From the NCBI GenBank assembly GCA_026119935.1, contig JALRMH010000014.1, forward strand, positions 558,001 through 622,000: a stretch of 64,000 bases of DNA, given 5' to 3'. Within the stretch, counting starts at the first letter, position 1. Every line of letters starts with the position of its first letter. Shown in pieces: positions 10,879-23,996 of the stretch. The position numbers and the translations under genes are program-made. This stretch comes from Endothia cerciana (lineage: Eukaryota > Ascomycota > Sordariomycetes > Diaporthales > Cryphonectriaceae). Under the pieces are notes generated by a model. The model did no database searches. It was not told the origin of the DNA and saw only the letters and a list, made by a program, of their open reading frames with translations.

Positions 10879-13800
10879 ATGGCTCTACCGATATCCAACG
10901 GAGGCGGCGGGTTCGCGGCTGGCGACCTGGCCGAGAGCAACGGGCTGGGCCGGCTGCCCATCTTCAACGTCGAGCCCGTACAGTTGGCTTTCTCGATCTC
11001 GGCGGACTTCGTGGCGGCACAGGTTGCGAATAATGTGTTGATACTGGCGCTGTCGACGGGGAGGATATTGAGAATTGACCTGGAGAGGCCAGAGGACATC
11101 GACGGTATGCTCACGAGCGACCAAGACCCAGACGGGCGAGGGCAGGACCGAGCCCAAGGGACTGTGGATGTGCAATGAACTTGCTGATGAAGTGCTGACT
11201 GCCCGTCTACAGATATCGACCTCCCAAAAAGACCCTCCGAGGCCGGCGTCATCCGCCGCATGTTCCTCGACCCCACGGCCTCACACCTCATCATCTGCAC
11301 CTCCCTCGGCGAGAATTACTACCTCCACTCGCAATCTCGCACACCGCGCCCCCTCGCCCGCCTCCGTGGCGTGTCCCTCGAGTGCGTCGCCTGGAACCCC
11401 GCCCTCCCCACCGCCTCGACACGTGAAATCCTGCTCGGCGCCAGCGACGGCAATGTCTACGAGGCCTACATCGAGACGGCTACCGAGTTCTACCGGAAGG
11501 AGGAGAAGTTCCTCAAGGTCATACAGAAGATCCCTGACGGCCCCGTCACGGGTCTCTGGGTCGATGTCTTGCCCGGTCGTGCGGAGATCCGGAGGGTTAT
11601 GGTCGCCACGCAGACGCGGCTGTACCACCTGACCGGCAAGGTCGGGCGCGGCGAGGGGTCCGGGTCCATCTACACGCGGCTGTTCGAGGCGGAGCAGCCC
11701 GTCGCCCATGAGCTGTCGCGGACGGCGGGCGCCACGGGGTCTGCGCTGGTCGTCTCGCCTGACCCGGCGGGCGAGACCGGTGCCGTCTATGAGGCTGTCG
11801 CGCCAGACCGGACGTTTGCCTGGTTGAACTCGCAGGGCGTGTTTTGTGGGAGGCTCCTGCTCAGCCCACAGCAGGGTGCGGATCTCGGCGCGAAGGTATT
11901 CGGGGAGTCCAAGCTGTTGCCGAGGGCGCAGCTTGCTGCCTCGACAGACCCGGCCATCAGGAGGCGGTCGACGGTGGATAACATTGAGGCGATAGCTTTG
12001 ACGCAGTGGCATGTCATCGCGCTACTTGGCGGGCGCGTGGTGGCGGCGAACAGGCTCACAGGCGCGCAAATTTACGACCAGCTGGTCCTTGATCAGGGAC
12101 AGAGGGCAGTCGGATTATGTGTCGACCTGCAGAAGAACACGTTCTGGCTGTTCACGGCGCAGGAGATCTTCGAGATCGTGGTGAGGGATGAGGACCGGGA
12201 TATCTGGAAGATCATGCTCGAGCAGCAGCAGTTCGATGCAGCGCTGCAGTATGCACACTCGCCAGCTCAGAAGGATGCGGTGGCGAAGGCGAGCGGTGAT
12301 TATCTGATCAGCAAAGGGCTGTATGCCGACGCTGCAGGCGTATACGGCAAGAGTAGCAAGCCATTTGAGGAGGTTGCCTTAACATTCCTGGATAATGGGC
12401 AGCATGACGCGCTGAGGAAATACCTGCTCACCAGATTGGGCACATTTAGGAAGGCGGCGGTCATGCAGCGCATCATGATAGCCACATGGCTGGTCGAGAT
12501 CTTCATGGCGAAGCTGAATACCCTGGACGACACGATTGTCACGAAGGCGGAGCTGACGGAGAACTTGAACCCAACACAGACGCGAGAGCAACTCTCCACC
12601 GTGCGGAGTGAGTACCAAGACTTCGTCACCAGGCACAAGTCCGATCTGGACAAGAGAACGGTCTACGACATCATCAGCAGCCACGGCCGGGAGGACGAGC
12701 TGCTGTTCTTCGCGAACGCTGTAAACGACTACAACTATGTTCTCTCGTATTGGGTCCAGCGGGAGAGGTGGCCTGAGACGCTGGACGTGCTCAAGAGGCA
12801 GACGGACCCGGCCGTCTTCTACAGATTCAGCAGCGTGCTGATGACAAACGCCGCGACGGACCTAGTCGATATTCTCATGCGGCAGTCGAACCTCAATCCG
12901 CGGAACCTGATACCTGCCCTTCTTGAGTACGACCGCACCTACAAGGGCCCGCTAGCGCAGAACCAGGCTGTTCGGTATCTTCTATATGTGGTTAACCAGC
13001 TCAACTCTACCGATGCAGCGGTTCATAACACGCTCGTGTCGATGTACGCAAGCCATCCATCCCGTGACGAATCGGCTCTGTTGGCATACCTTGAGTCGCA
13101 GGGCGACGAGCCGAACTTCGACCGTGACTTCGCGCTGCGGCTGTGCATCCAGCACAAGCGCGTGTTGTCGTGTGTGCACATCTATACCAATATGGGGCAG
13201 TACCTGCAGGCTGTGGACCTCGCGCTGTCGCATGACGAGATCGATCTCGCATCTTTGATAGCGGACAGGCCAATGGGCAATCCCCAGCTCCGGAAGAGAC
13301 TCTGGCTCGCGGTCGCGAAGAAGGTCATAAGCCAGTCAAACGGAATCAAGACCGCGATCGACTTTCTGAAGAAGTGCAGTGACCTTCTACGGATAGAAGA
13401 TCTGATTCCCTTCTTCCCGGACTTTGTGGTGATCGACGACTTCAAAGAAGAAATCTGCACCGCGCTCGAGGACTACTCCCGGAACATCGACTCCCTGAAG
13501 AGAGAAATGGACGAATCCTCCCAGACGGCCGCGAACATCAAGCTCGACATCGCGGGGCTGGACCACCGGTATGCGATCGTGGAGCCTGGGGAAAAGTGCT
13601 ACGTCTGTGGGCTGCCGCTGCTGAGCAGGCAGTTCTTTGTGTTCCCGTGCCAGCATGCTTTCCACTCCGACTGCCTGGGGAAGGAGGTACTCAAGCAGGC
13701 GGGTGTGGGGAAGGGGAAGAGGGTTCGGGAGTTGCAGATCATGATCACCCGGGGTGTCGTGCAGGGAGAGAGGAGGGATGCGGTGGTCAGGGAGCTGGAT

Positions 13801-13989
13801 GGGTTGATTGCGAGTGCCTGGTGAGTTACCCTTTCCCGCCTCTGATGACCCCGTGTAGCTGTGTTTTTGATACGACCTGGCTGACTGTGGGTTGTCTGGT
13901 ATAGCATCCTCTGCAGTGATTATGCCATCAAGAAGATCGATGAGCCATTTATCAAGGCGGATGATAGCTTGGGCGACTGGGCGATATGA
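10879..13989 (+). CDS. VPS18: Vps18/Pep3, HOPS and CORVET core subunit
   Basis: A core subunit of the class C HOPS/CORVET tethering complexes on endosomes and vacuoles, needed for membrane fusion. Proposed exons are 10879-11104, 11213-13820 and 13905-13989, giving 972 residues. The first junction restores EDID-DIDLPKRPSEAGVIRR; the second joins LIASA to CILCSDYAIKKIDEPFI. Both introns (108 and 84 nt) have GT/AG ends and CTGAC branch sites. The N-terminal half matches the Pep3/Vps18 beta-propeller region (LRGVSLECVAWNP, VTGLWVDVLPGRAEIRRVMVAT). The middle is alpha-helical clathrin-heavy-chain-like repeats (YDIISSHGREDELLFFANAVNDY, LLRIEDLIPFFPDFVVIDDFKEE). The C-terminal RING starts at Cys871 (CYVCGLPLLSRQFFVFPCQHAFHSDC), and its last cysteine pair is supplied by exon 3. 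Omitting exon 3 would break the RING, which supports the splice model. Confidence 0.95.
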
Positions 13990-15313
13990 GCGGGCGACAG
14001 CCTGGACAGCTGAAGTGTGGGCTTGACGAGGGCTTAGGAGCCCGAAACCAAGACCAAACAACCCTCAAAGGGGGAAGGGGGGTAGGGGTGCGGAGACTTA
14101 AAGCATATAGCAATGGCGCCAGGCGAGCTTATATTCTTTCAAGGTGAGGCTGCTGTTGATGAATTAAGAATTGACATACCCGATCGAAGGAGGCAAAGTT
14201 TTTTTTGGCAAGCGTCTGTCTTCTCCTATATCTATCTCTGAGCTGCGATCATGCATGTGAATGTATCTTCCTTGTGGTCCTCTGCTTAAAAAAAGAATGA
14301 ATGATCCACGTGGCAAGACTGTTCAAATGACGTCTACAATATTGACATATTGTGGTGAACAAGTATCCAAAGGGACACAACAAGTACTACAAAGTTAGGG
14401 GCAAGAAGACATCATGACATCAAGGGGAGACAGAGGCGTGATATGATGCAACAGGGGTAGGTAGACGCTCTTTCGAGAGGTTTGGGGGTCCATGCAACTA
14501 TCAGACTGCTCAAGGGATCACTATGGTGCAGCACAATTGGGTCATGTCATGCAGTATTCATCAAGTTCTAACTCATTCACAAATGAGGAGCTATCTAAAA
14601 ACTCAGACCCGTGGGCCTCCGATGCCCCCCTCCCCCCGGGACCAGGTGGCAGTTTTCCTTCCGCCCGAAATGTCAAAGCCTGAACTCCTATGCCGATGCC
14701 GTTGGTGATGTTGATGCTGAATGTGATACACAACGTCTCTGCATGCCGAGAAGACAAAAATTAAAAGAAGTTAAAAAAAACTGCAAAGCTGCGATGAGCA
14801 ACCACATGCTCATTATTTCACGATTTTGATTACTCTTGAGTTGGGCCTGCGCGTGTGACGAGGTGCTTCTCGATTCTCCAAGATCTGGAGAAGCGCGGTG
14901 TATCTGCGGTCTTTGGCAGAAAATTGTGTGGTCCTTTGTGTGTGGCGAAACAGTACTGGAGGAAACCTTCAGATCAGATGCCACGAAGGCTAAGTAGCTC
15001 AACAATAAAAATGTTCAGTTCGGTATGACTTGAGAGAAGTTGTGAGTCTCAGATGGTTGGGTTGGTAAAGAGGAAGGACCTTTGACCTGCAGGATGGATG
15101 TTTTGGGTAAAAGGGGGGGTGTCTTGTTCAACCTTGGTCGTGTTGTGGTAATGTTGATGGCTGGACGGAGGCATGAACATTGCAGAAATGCCACTTGTCA
15201 TGTAAGACAACCCCTTGTGAAAACCCTTCGATGTGGTGACTTCCAAGGCCTTGTTGACTTGGAGGGTTGGTGCCAATGAGTCACTATGCAGGGTTTGTGT
15301 AGATGATTCGAGA
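13990..15313. other. Convergent intergenic region, VPS18 to RCO1
   Basis: About 1.3 kb between two genes whose 3' ends face each other, so it should hold both 3' UTRs and polyadenylation signals. Several A-rich stretches and a T run near 14197 are visible, but I cannot assign cleavage sites. No gene is apparent. Confidence 0.55.
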
Positions 15314-18300
15314 TCAATCCAGCTCCATGCTGTTCGCCTCGACAGGGGATGTGGCCTGGTCGGCGGTGGTAATCTCAGGTGTCTTGATGCCATTCGGCAT
15401 TGGCTTCAAGCCTGAGACCTGAGCAGACAAGTCATCGCCGTCCTTGGGCGTGTCAGAGACTGGAGTCAGGGCTGCATCAACTGCCTGGTCGACCATTTTC
15501 TCGACCATGGTTGTTGTGATAGTCTCTATGTCAGACTCCGTCTCCTTGTCCACGCCGACTGGAGCGGACTCAGTCTCGTCCTCCAACGGCTTGTTGAAGG
15601 TGGCAGTGGGAGGTCCAACGCTAGCAGGCTCGGAGCCCCTGCTTGTTAGCTGGCTGTTGGAAGCTGTGGCAGCTTCTTCGGGAGTAGCGGCTGGAGCCGG
15701 CTCAAGGGCAGGCTCTGCAGCATCTAAATCGACAGCGGGGTGAATACCATCGTGCTCAGAGCCACGGGCATTGTCGTCGATCATGGTGGGTGACTGGAGG
15801 TTATCACCGGCCTCTTTGCCCTGCAGATCGACGTTCTCGGCAGCGGTCCCAAGGTCATCGGGACCTCGGTTCGGATGAGTAGTCTTGCGTCTAGTAGAGG
15901 CACCACCCCGATCCAGGTCATCTCCGCGGCGTTTGGTCCGTTGAGCCTGGATCAATTTCTGCATCCGCTTCAACGATCTTTCCAAGTCCTTGAGCTCAGA
16001 GGCGCTCGCGGCCTCGATGCGCTGGTCGGAGATATACATGCTTTGATTTTCTTTGACCACTCCCAGGGCCTTTGAAGAAAAGTTGACTGGGCGCCCGCCA
16101 CGATCAGCACGAGCCTTGCGGGCAAAGGCCATCATGTTAAGCGCAGCTTCATAGCGTTCCTCGGCGTCGTCTGCATAATCTGCTGCTGGCAAATTCACGT
16201 TGCTTGGCGCCTTAGCCCGAGGCTGAGGCTTGCGAGGGCGCTTGCGGCCGCCGACCCTACAATGCGTGTCAGTATTCGTGAAGAACATCCAAGAGACGAG
16301 TCGACTTACTTGGAAAGGAAATCATCCCTAATCCCCGAGGAGCGTACTCGATGGGCCCTGCCCCAGCTTTCTGGATCTCGCAGGCCGGTGTGCACAATCA
16401 TCGAATCGCCGTCTGTCGCATCGTCGTCGACCTCGATCCAGCCGTTGTTGATATTCCCGCGTCGAAAGGCATATGTGATGTCCGAAGAGCCCTTGATCTT
16501 TCGGAACTTATGGGCCGGACCGAGTTGACCAGGAATTTCAAGGAGCAGATCATCGATATGGCACGGGCAGACAAAGGTGCGGTGATTGGGAGGATGGGTC
16601 TTTGGCGGGTCCAGGCAGTCCGCGTGCCACCACAATCCGCAGATGCTGCATGGTATGATGGTGCGCTTGTTCTCCGAGGACTTGGCGCAAGAGTGGCACA
16701 GGATGGGCTTTTCGTTCTTGTCCAACATCTGGTAGTAGTCGAACTCCTTCTCCTCGTTCTTCTCCTTCTTTCTGTTTCCATGCCGTTAGCTTCTGTGAAA
16801 CCGGATGTAGAGAGTGGTGGCATTAGGGGGAATGCATGGGGGCTAATGGCAGCAGACTGCGTCTTGATCGACTAGGTTAAGCAGTGTAGTACTTACTTTC
16901 CCTTGATCGGAGGAACGAACTCCTCATACTCTCCATCCACACCGGTGCGGACGCCCTCGAAGTAGTCTCGGATCTTCTTAGGCAAGACAAAAGCCTTGGA
17001 ATGTTTCTTGTCGAGGTTCGTCATGAGGCTGCCAAATGGCCCCTGGTATTCACCAACCAGGCTGGGATCACGCTTCACCATGCAATCCCAGCAAAACCAG
17101 GCCGCATCCTCGTCGGGATCGACGGTTGGTGTGTGGCACATGTAGTGGAAGGCCTTGTTGCAGCCGTCGCAGCAGACGAGATTGCCGTTACCACCGCAGA
17201 ACGAGCAAAAGTCGTCGTTTTCCTCCTAGAGGAACAAGTCACGTCAGCCGGCCAGAAAAGGCCAAGCAGGATGACCAGATGAACTTGTGAGACATCATAT
17301 ACAGGGAGGCGTTGCGGTGTACCCCCAGTCATGGACAGGGTTGAGACTTTTAGTAAGACGCGGGTGTGTCGGAATGGCTGCTGGAGGCTCAAACACACAA
17401 AACTCGCCTGACTCCAGCAACCATGAGATAAACTCGCCACCGGCCACCCACATATCAACCCGCCACGCAATGATGCTGAATGGGCCAGAGAAAGGACGTG
17501 AGGAGATGTAGAGGTGCAAATGAAGAAGATCGCGTCTTTGACGTACCTGATTGTTGGAAGTGCCGTTCGCGCCTGGGCTTGCGCGCTTTCCACCCTGTGA
17601 AGGGGCAGCACCAGCGGCGGCGCCAGCCTTGTTCTTCATCGGCCTTTAGGTAGAGATGTTAGCATCTGATAGGAACGACCGACTTCGATGCAATCGCGTG
17701 CGCTGCATGCTTCAGGCTGCACTCGGAGTTGTTATCGCGATGCAGAATCTTTCGACTCGCCGCGTAGCCTCGGCCTAACAAACAGTCTCCTTGCAAACGC
17801 CCGAACCACCTTATCACGGGGAGAATCCGTTGACCTCTCCTCAAAATGATGGTGACGATGATGATGAAGAGAGCAGCGTGATGGACTCGAAGAGCGGTGA
17901 TGAACTTACGATTGCTTGACCCGGCGCGTTCCCTTCTGCCGCTTCGCCGGCCGTGGGGTCTCAGCACGTGAGCCTATTCCTGTGCTGGGACCTGCTTCTG
18001 GGCCGAAATCCTGCGAAAATGGCGTCGCATCATCCTCGACCTCGTCGAACGTCCGTTTGCTAGCGCGAGTAGCCCTCGCACTGCCAGGCGCTGCGCGGCC
18101 CTTCTGCGCGGCAGACTGCGTCTCCGTCTCGGTCTCCAGCTCACGCTCAGTTTCCTCCAGCACCTCCGCCTCTGGGACAGAAGAGAGCGATGACGACGCC
18201 GCCGACTCAGGGCGCTCAGGAGGCGACGGGGCGCGAACCCTCTCCGCTCTGGCAAACGAGGTAGCTCGCGCGTCGGTAGTGAGCTTGTGCGTGTTGGCAC

Positions 18301-20776
18301 GAGCGTGAGCGCGTAGCTTAACACTCGCGTCCTCGTCGTCAAGGCGATACTGAGGAGTAAAGTCGGGCATGCCTCTCTTGCTCTTCTTGGTGGGTTGCTT
18401 TGACTGTGCAGCAACAGTGCCGTTGGTCGTTGTGAGATTGTGGTAGTCAGGTTGGTTGTTGACGGACGCAGGGTCTGAGCTGGTGGTGTTGTTGTTGGGT
18501 GGTTGAGAAGTGGTGGAGTGAGAGTTGTGTGAGTTGGAGAACGGGTCGCGCGGATAATAGCCTTCAGGATTCACTGTTCCCCTGGCACGCCTAGCGGGAA
18601 GCCGCCGGGGGCCCTTGTCGGTAATTGGCTGCGCCGGTGCTGCTGCAGCATCATTCGCACCCTTCATGCGCCTGACGTCCGCTGGACCATCAATACCGCC
18701 GTCCTGCAGTTGCATTTGCGCCGTTTCGGCCCCTTCCTGCACTTCCTGTGTCGGGGCCTGAATTTTGTTGGGCTCTGCAAGCTGTGCAGCTTCTGCCGTC
18801 TCGTCGCCCGGGGCTTCCCAGATGTCGCTGGGTATGGAAGACAGCGCGGAAGAAGCGTTACTAACGTTTGAACCTGCACGCTTCCTTCTTCGCAGTGGCG
18901 ATGCGGCAGATCGGGCACCGTTGGCTTTCGTGTCGCGAGTGGTTGAAGCTGTAGCCTCGCGAGCAGTTGACGAGTCGCGCTGGGTTTTCTGCCTCTTGCG
19001 GGGCGGTGTGGCGACCCGCTCCGCCTCGGCCTCGTCAGGCTCGGCTCGTGTTGCCAGTGGACGGCCTTCGTCCACATGCTTCTGCATCGTAGCTGGCTCC
19101 TGATTGGGATCCTGTCGCGTGACTTGCTTCTCCGAGTGTTGATCATCCTTTTGGCGCGCAGATGCCCTGGCCTGGGCAGGCTGGGCACGCTTGCGCTTGG
19201 GATTTCGCACCTCGCTCAGGTCGATGGATACGAGATGCGCGTAAGGGGCCTGCTGCGGCTGGTGGGCCTCGATGATGGATCTGTCAGTCTCGGCCTCTGG
19301 TTTGAAGTACTTGAGCGCCGTATGATCTTTGGCGCCCTCGTCCTTGTATGGCTGCAATTTGAGAGCCCACTCGCCGGCAGCTTCCTTCGTGATGAGCTGC
19401 TTGGCCATGGCCTCCGTCTGGAGCAGGAAATGCGCGCTGTTTTGATTATGATTGTAGGCGAGACGAAGCGCATAAGCGTCCACGTACTGGTGGTGCTTCA
19501 AGGCTTCAGCCACACCGCAGTCGATGGCGTTCCTTACGACGATCTTTTGCTGTATGATGCGGGTGAACTCTGCCTCGCTGTATTGGGGTCCAGGCTGGTG
19601 CTGGGCCTGCTGCTGCTGCTGGACCTCGGCGGCTGGACCAGTGGATGGACCAGAAGCGGCCTGGTCCCCCGCTGCGTCCGGCATGGCTGAGGCAGACCTC
19701 AGGCGCTCGGCCGCCGCGATACCTGCGGCGCGTTCGGACGGCATACTGAGCTGCGATATCGACTGTATCGATGACTCGCGCCTGAAGTAGTCGTCTGAGT
19801 CGCAAGTTGACGCGATCGATTGTGATCGCGGTGTCGTAGGTAGGTTTGCAAGCGAAGGAAGTCCTTCGATTGATGGCTTGATGGGATCAGGGAGGAACGG
19901 CTTGGATGAAGACGAGAACGAGGTGACGGGGGGGAGAAGAAGTGGGTTCAAGGAAGGTGGTTGCTGGGCCAAAGATTGCGAGTTGCGCGAGTTCAGTTGA
20001 GACTGTGATATCACGCGAGGTTCAGGTGTGCTGTCAGGAAATCGATCTCTTTGATCTGAAATCGGGTCTGAGAGAGGTTGGATTGTAGGCGTGTCGAGTT
20101 GTTCGACTTTTGGTGTTGAGGTTGGTGAACCGTTCTGCCGGGGCGCCAACGGCTGCGGCAGAGGCGAGAGTTCAGGTAGCGTTGCAGGAGCCGGCGTCGA
20201 CGTGGACGAAGTCAGTGGCTGGGGCGTCGCCATGGCAGTAGAGGGAGTTGGCGACTGAGTTCCTGAAAGCAGATCCGACGTGGCCATTGCAGAACCAGTC
20301 CTGCCAGCACCTGGAGTGCTATTGTTCCCTATCGAGTTCCCATTCTTCCTCTTCAGCACAATCCGCCTGCCCCCCGGTTTTCCACCACGCGCCGACGGCG
20401 TCGGCGATCCCTCCCGGCCCAGGCCTGTCAGTTTTTTGAGCATCGCGGGCTTGGGCCTCGTCCCCAGCGGCTCCATCGTCTCCAGCACGCCCTGCCTGAG
20501 CAGCCCATCCTCCTGGAAGCTGGGCATCCTCGCACGTTCCGGCTCGATCCAACTCTCCATAAAGCGTCTGGACCTCTCCATGGACGAGGGCCGGCTGGGG
20601 GACGCAGCTGCAGCACCAGAGTCCGCATTGTTCTCTCCCCCATCTTTGTCTTTGTCCCGGCCACGATCCCTACTCCCGCCGTTGGAGTTACGCGAGCCCG
20701 CTGCACCAGCCCCTCCCACCACCGCCGGGCTCGAGTATCGCGAGCGCGAGGCTCGCGTCGTAGGAGGTGGGCTCAT
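15314..20776 (-). CDS. RCO1: Rco1-like double PHD-finger protein
   Basis: Probably the Rco1 subunit of the Rpd3S histone deacetylase complex, which is recruited to transcribed chromatin. Proposed exons are 20776-17910, 17643-17547, 17225-16897, 16771-16310 and 16256-15314, giving 1565 residues. Joins read RVKQS-PMKNKAG, NGTSNNQ-EENDDF, PPIKGK-KKEKNEE and DDFLSK-VGGRKR, all frame-consistent. Residues 1-956 are mostly low complexity (Ser/Thr/Pro, poly-Gln), but contain MESWIEPERARMPSFQEDGLLRQ near the start and a helical block (IIQQKIVVRNAIDCGVAEALKHHQY) resembling the partner-binding region of Rco1 orthologues. PHD1 begins at Cys995 (CSFCGGNGNLVCCDGCNKAFHYMC); PHD2 at Cys1123 (CHSCAK, CSICGLWWHADCLDPP). 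The C-terminus is acidic and disordered. The start is uncertain: I chose the ATG at 20776 (A at -3), and another upstream exon is possible. Other double-PHD regulators cannot be fully excluded. Confidence 0.78.
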
Positions 20777-22438
20777 CGTCGCCGTCGCCGGGAACGTAGC
20801 CCTGGTGGCCGCGACACGCACGCGACACTCGGGACTTCTCTCTACGCGCTACGCGTACTGGACGAGGAGGACCTTTACGGGGCATTAGCAGCTATTCCCT
20901 TTCTTATTCTTCTTTCTTTTTCTGAGGTTCATGCGAACATACCCTTACGACTTCGGATGGTTCTGTCCGGCCAGGACAAAAGGCTCCGCGTTGTATCCTT
21001 TTACCTTGGTTCCGGAGGGCGCACCTCTCTGCGTCCCGGGGTGGGATTTTGATGTTTTGGGATGAGTACAAAATTCAGGGGACGGAAGCTCGGTGCTTCT
21101 CCAAAAAGCTCAGGGGGTCAGCATTCAGAAGCGCCCAGGTGGTCCAGAAGGTCTCGGGGGGCAAGGGTAGCTGCTGTAGATCCCGCCTCCAGGGCCGGAC
21201 TGAGTGAGCCGGGCCGCTTCTAGGGCTCGATATTCTTCTGTCCGGAGCAGAAGCAGACTGGATGTTCCTCGGCTTGTGCCTGGGTTCATTACACTTGAAA
21301 TATCCTCAGACCCTCACATATTTCTGATATGACGGTATAGGACGTGGAAACTCTGAGCAGGCGCGGTAGAAAAGAAGTGGTGCTATCTCCCAGGTCTCCA
21401 AGTCACTTTCGTATCCAGGGGTAGCTTGTGCCATAGATGCAGGAATGCCTGCAGATGAAAACAAATCAAATCAAGTCCACAGCCCGTCCTTCCCTGTCAA
21501 TGAGCTATTCTGTCATATATAAGTCGATAGTGAAACAAGGATGAAAAGGAGATAGTTGAGCACTATCATATTGCTACTTATACCTGAAGGAGGGAATCAG
21601 GTGCTGGTGACTCTGCGTGTGTGGCGCGTGACAGGCGTAGGCCTCAAGGGGGGCTAAATAAGGATCTGGTTGAGCATCGTGCAGACACAACAGAGGCAGA
21701 TCGACAAATACTTTCCGAGAAGAAGATCAGCAAAGTCCACTTGGCCATTCCTGTAACATCGTGTTGTCCTGGTTTGCGCCCGAGCCGTCCCTGTCAACCT
21801 TGTACCTTCAGGACCATTCACCATGAGGTCCACCTCCCGTGATTTCGATCTCCCAAGTTCCTCACCACTTCGCTTGCATCTTCACAAAGGCTAAGGTGTA
21901 CAGTCCTACTGCTGTATGCTGCTCGCACCCGAGGGTTGGTATATTCAGCCCTGAGCTTGTCCTATGCAAATGACGTGCGATTTACCAAACTGCCTCTTCC
22001 GTGTTGTGCCGACGGCGTCTCAAGATCGTGACCAGCCTTCGACATGTGTGCTCCGTAGCAATTCCACAAAGAACACCCCAGGAGCATAACAAATATCGCA
22101 CGGACGGAGTCACCTAGAGGGAGACCGATTGTTCCACCAGGGAAAGCCATTAATCCCACAGGAGAAAAGCAGACATCCCATAGGCGGAGATAACCGAAAC
22201 CCAGCACTCTGCAGCAGACTCTTTTTTCCTAACATTTCTTGCTATGTTTTGCCATCCCTGAATCACGTGTTTTGTTTTGTTTTCCTTCGGTAAATCTATC
22301 ACATCTACCGTCTTCTCGCCCAGATCCCCTGAGACGATATCATTGTCCACATCGAAACACAATTGAATGTCTTGCTGATGTGGATTACCCGACGGCAACA
22401 TTCATCTTCTGCGAGTATTGGCAGATTCACGAATGCAT
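20777..22438. other. Intergenic, RCO1 promoter side
   Basis: About 1.66 kb between the RCO1 start and the stop of the Ebp1-like gene, both on the minus strand. It should contain the RCO1 promoter and the Ebp1-like 3' UTR. Short open frames have no recognisable content. Confidence 0.5.
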
Positions 22439-23996
22439 CTAGGCCTCGGCGCTGGCTGGCTTCTTCTTCTTCTTGCCCTTGTTCTTGGACAGAGGCTGCT
22501 CCAGGATCTTGAGAATCTCCTCATCGATGATCTTCTTGTCGCTCTTGAACTTGGTCAAGTCCCACGCGGGTGGTGCGCCAACCTTGGTGATGCCGTTCTT
22601 GGTGATGGCTATTTCAGGTCAGCAGTCTTGAGTCTGGGCACTCCGCAGGGGATTTGGCTCTTACCGATGGTCGTCCAAGTCCTGGCAACGGGAGAGTTAT
22701 CCTTCTCACCGACGAGCTCGTACTGGCGGAAGATACCTGACCGAACACACTCTACCACACCAACCTTGGCATCCTTCTCGTCATCCAGTTGTCGCAAGCT
22801 GAAGGGGAACATGTTGAACTTCTTCTGCACCTCGCTGAGGACCTTCCTGGACGTAGGCCGCTTCAGAGGCTGTTGCAGGGCAGTGCGGCGGTGCAGAGTG
22901 GCCCTCTGCTCAAGCTGCTTAACCTTGCCCGATCCCAAGCTCATGCCCATCTCAACACCCCAGACCTCGCCGACCTCGGGTGTGCCATCACCCTTGGAGC
23001 CATCGCCAGGGGCAAGCACGATCTTCTTCTTGTCCTCGATCTCGTTCCGGCCGAAGAGCCAGGTGGTGGTGCTCTCGACGGTGTTGACCTCGTAGCTCTT
23101 GGCGACCTTTTCGATCAGAGCGTTGATCTGGCCTTGTGTCCTGGGCTTGGCGGCAGCAGCCTTCGCCTTCTCGTCGTCAGTGCCGGAGGCAAGCGCACCG
23201 GGGGGCAGCATCAGCCTCAGAAGCAGCTCGTTGGCGTAGTAAGTGGCCAGCATCAGATCGGCAGTCCGGCCCTCGATCACATCCTGAGGCTTGTCCTTGG
23301 CGGCAACGATGATGGTGTCGCAGACGATAGAGGCGAATCCATCGATCTGGGCACCAAGCTGAATCTTGACGGGTTCGCCCTCCTGGAGCTCGACAGCGGC
23401 CTCTTTCTCGTCCGTCTTCAGCGGGGTGTAGGGAGTGACATAGGAGCTGGGAGAAACGGTCGTCGGGTGAGCAAAGCCTATGCTCCGGCTCCTAGTCAGC
23501 AAGGTATAGCTCGAGAACACGAGGCGGACGTTGCTGCATTACCCTTCGAGACCTTCTTTCCACGGTAGACCTTGGATATCTCTTCATCGAGGAGCTTGTC
23601 ACCCTTTTCGCAGATCTCGACGATCTTCTCGCCAGCGACGCAGAGGTCCTTGACGGCAGCCAGGACCTTCTCAGAGATCTCGGCAGCAGTCTTGTACTTG
23701 GTCAGAGTGTCGGGGTTGTTGAGGGAGTAATCTGCCACTCTAGGTCAGCATTTATCTGCGTTGCAACGTCTTCAATCCTTGTATCTCTTAAGATACGGGC
23801 CAGAGGGGGCTCCGGGGAGCCCGCTCGCAGTGCTCGAGGGTCTACGCGCCATCGAAAGACTCGAGACGGTTCTGGTACCCTGGAGCAGCCCGAGAATTGG
23901 AGCAGGACAAGGGGCACGAGGACAGGAGCACGAGAACAAGGAGGGATTGCTAGGAGGTGGGGTGAGCTAACCGACTTCCTTCTCTTCAGTCGCCAT
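22439..23996 (-). CDS. Ebp1/PA2G4-like (Cdb4-type) protein
   Basis: A member of the M24 peptidase-fold family without peptidase activity (human PA2G4/Ebp1, fission yeast Cdb4). In other organisms it binds ribosomes at the tunnel exit and acts in growth control. Proposed exons are 23996-23972, 23731-23543, 23477-22665 and 22608-22439, giving 398 residues. The short first exon encodes MATEEKEV, and the joins give EVDYSLNNPDTLTKYK, KVSKGFAHPTTVSPSS and WTTIAITKNGITKVG. The three introns (240, 65 and 56 nt) have GCTGAC branch sites. Family landmarks are CEKGDKLLDEEISKVY, GFAHPTTVSPSSYVTPYTPL, DGFASIVCDT, the late pita-bread segment FNMFPFSLRQL, and a Lys-rich tail (KNKGKKKKKPASAEA) like the nucleolar or RNA-binding tail of Ebp1. 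It is divergently placed from SNF5, with 881 bp between the start codons. Confidence 0.92.

Noticed and set aside
11281..12012. 243-codon minus-strand open frame
   Set aside because: It lies wholly antisense to VPS18, has no family similarity I can see, and reflects the high G+C codon usage of the real gene.
22789..23568. 259-codon plus-strand open frame
   Set aside because: Antisense to the Ebp1-like exons; its Leu/Gly/Val-rich content is that of a shadow frame.
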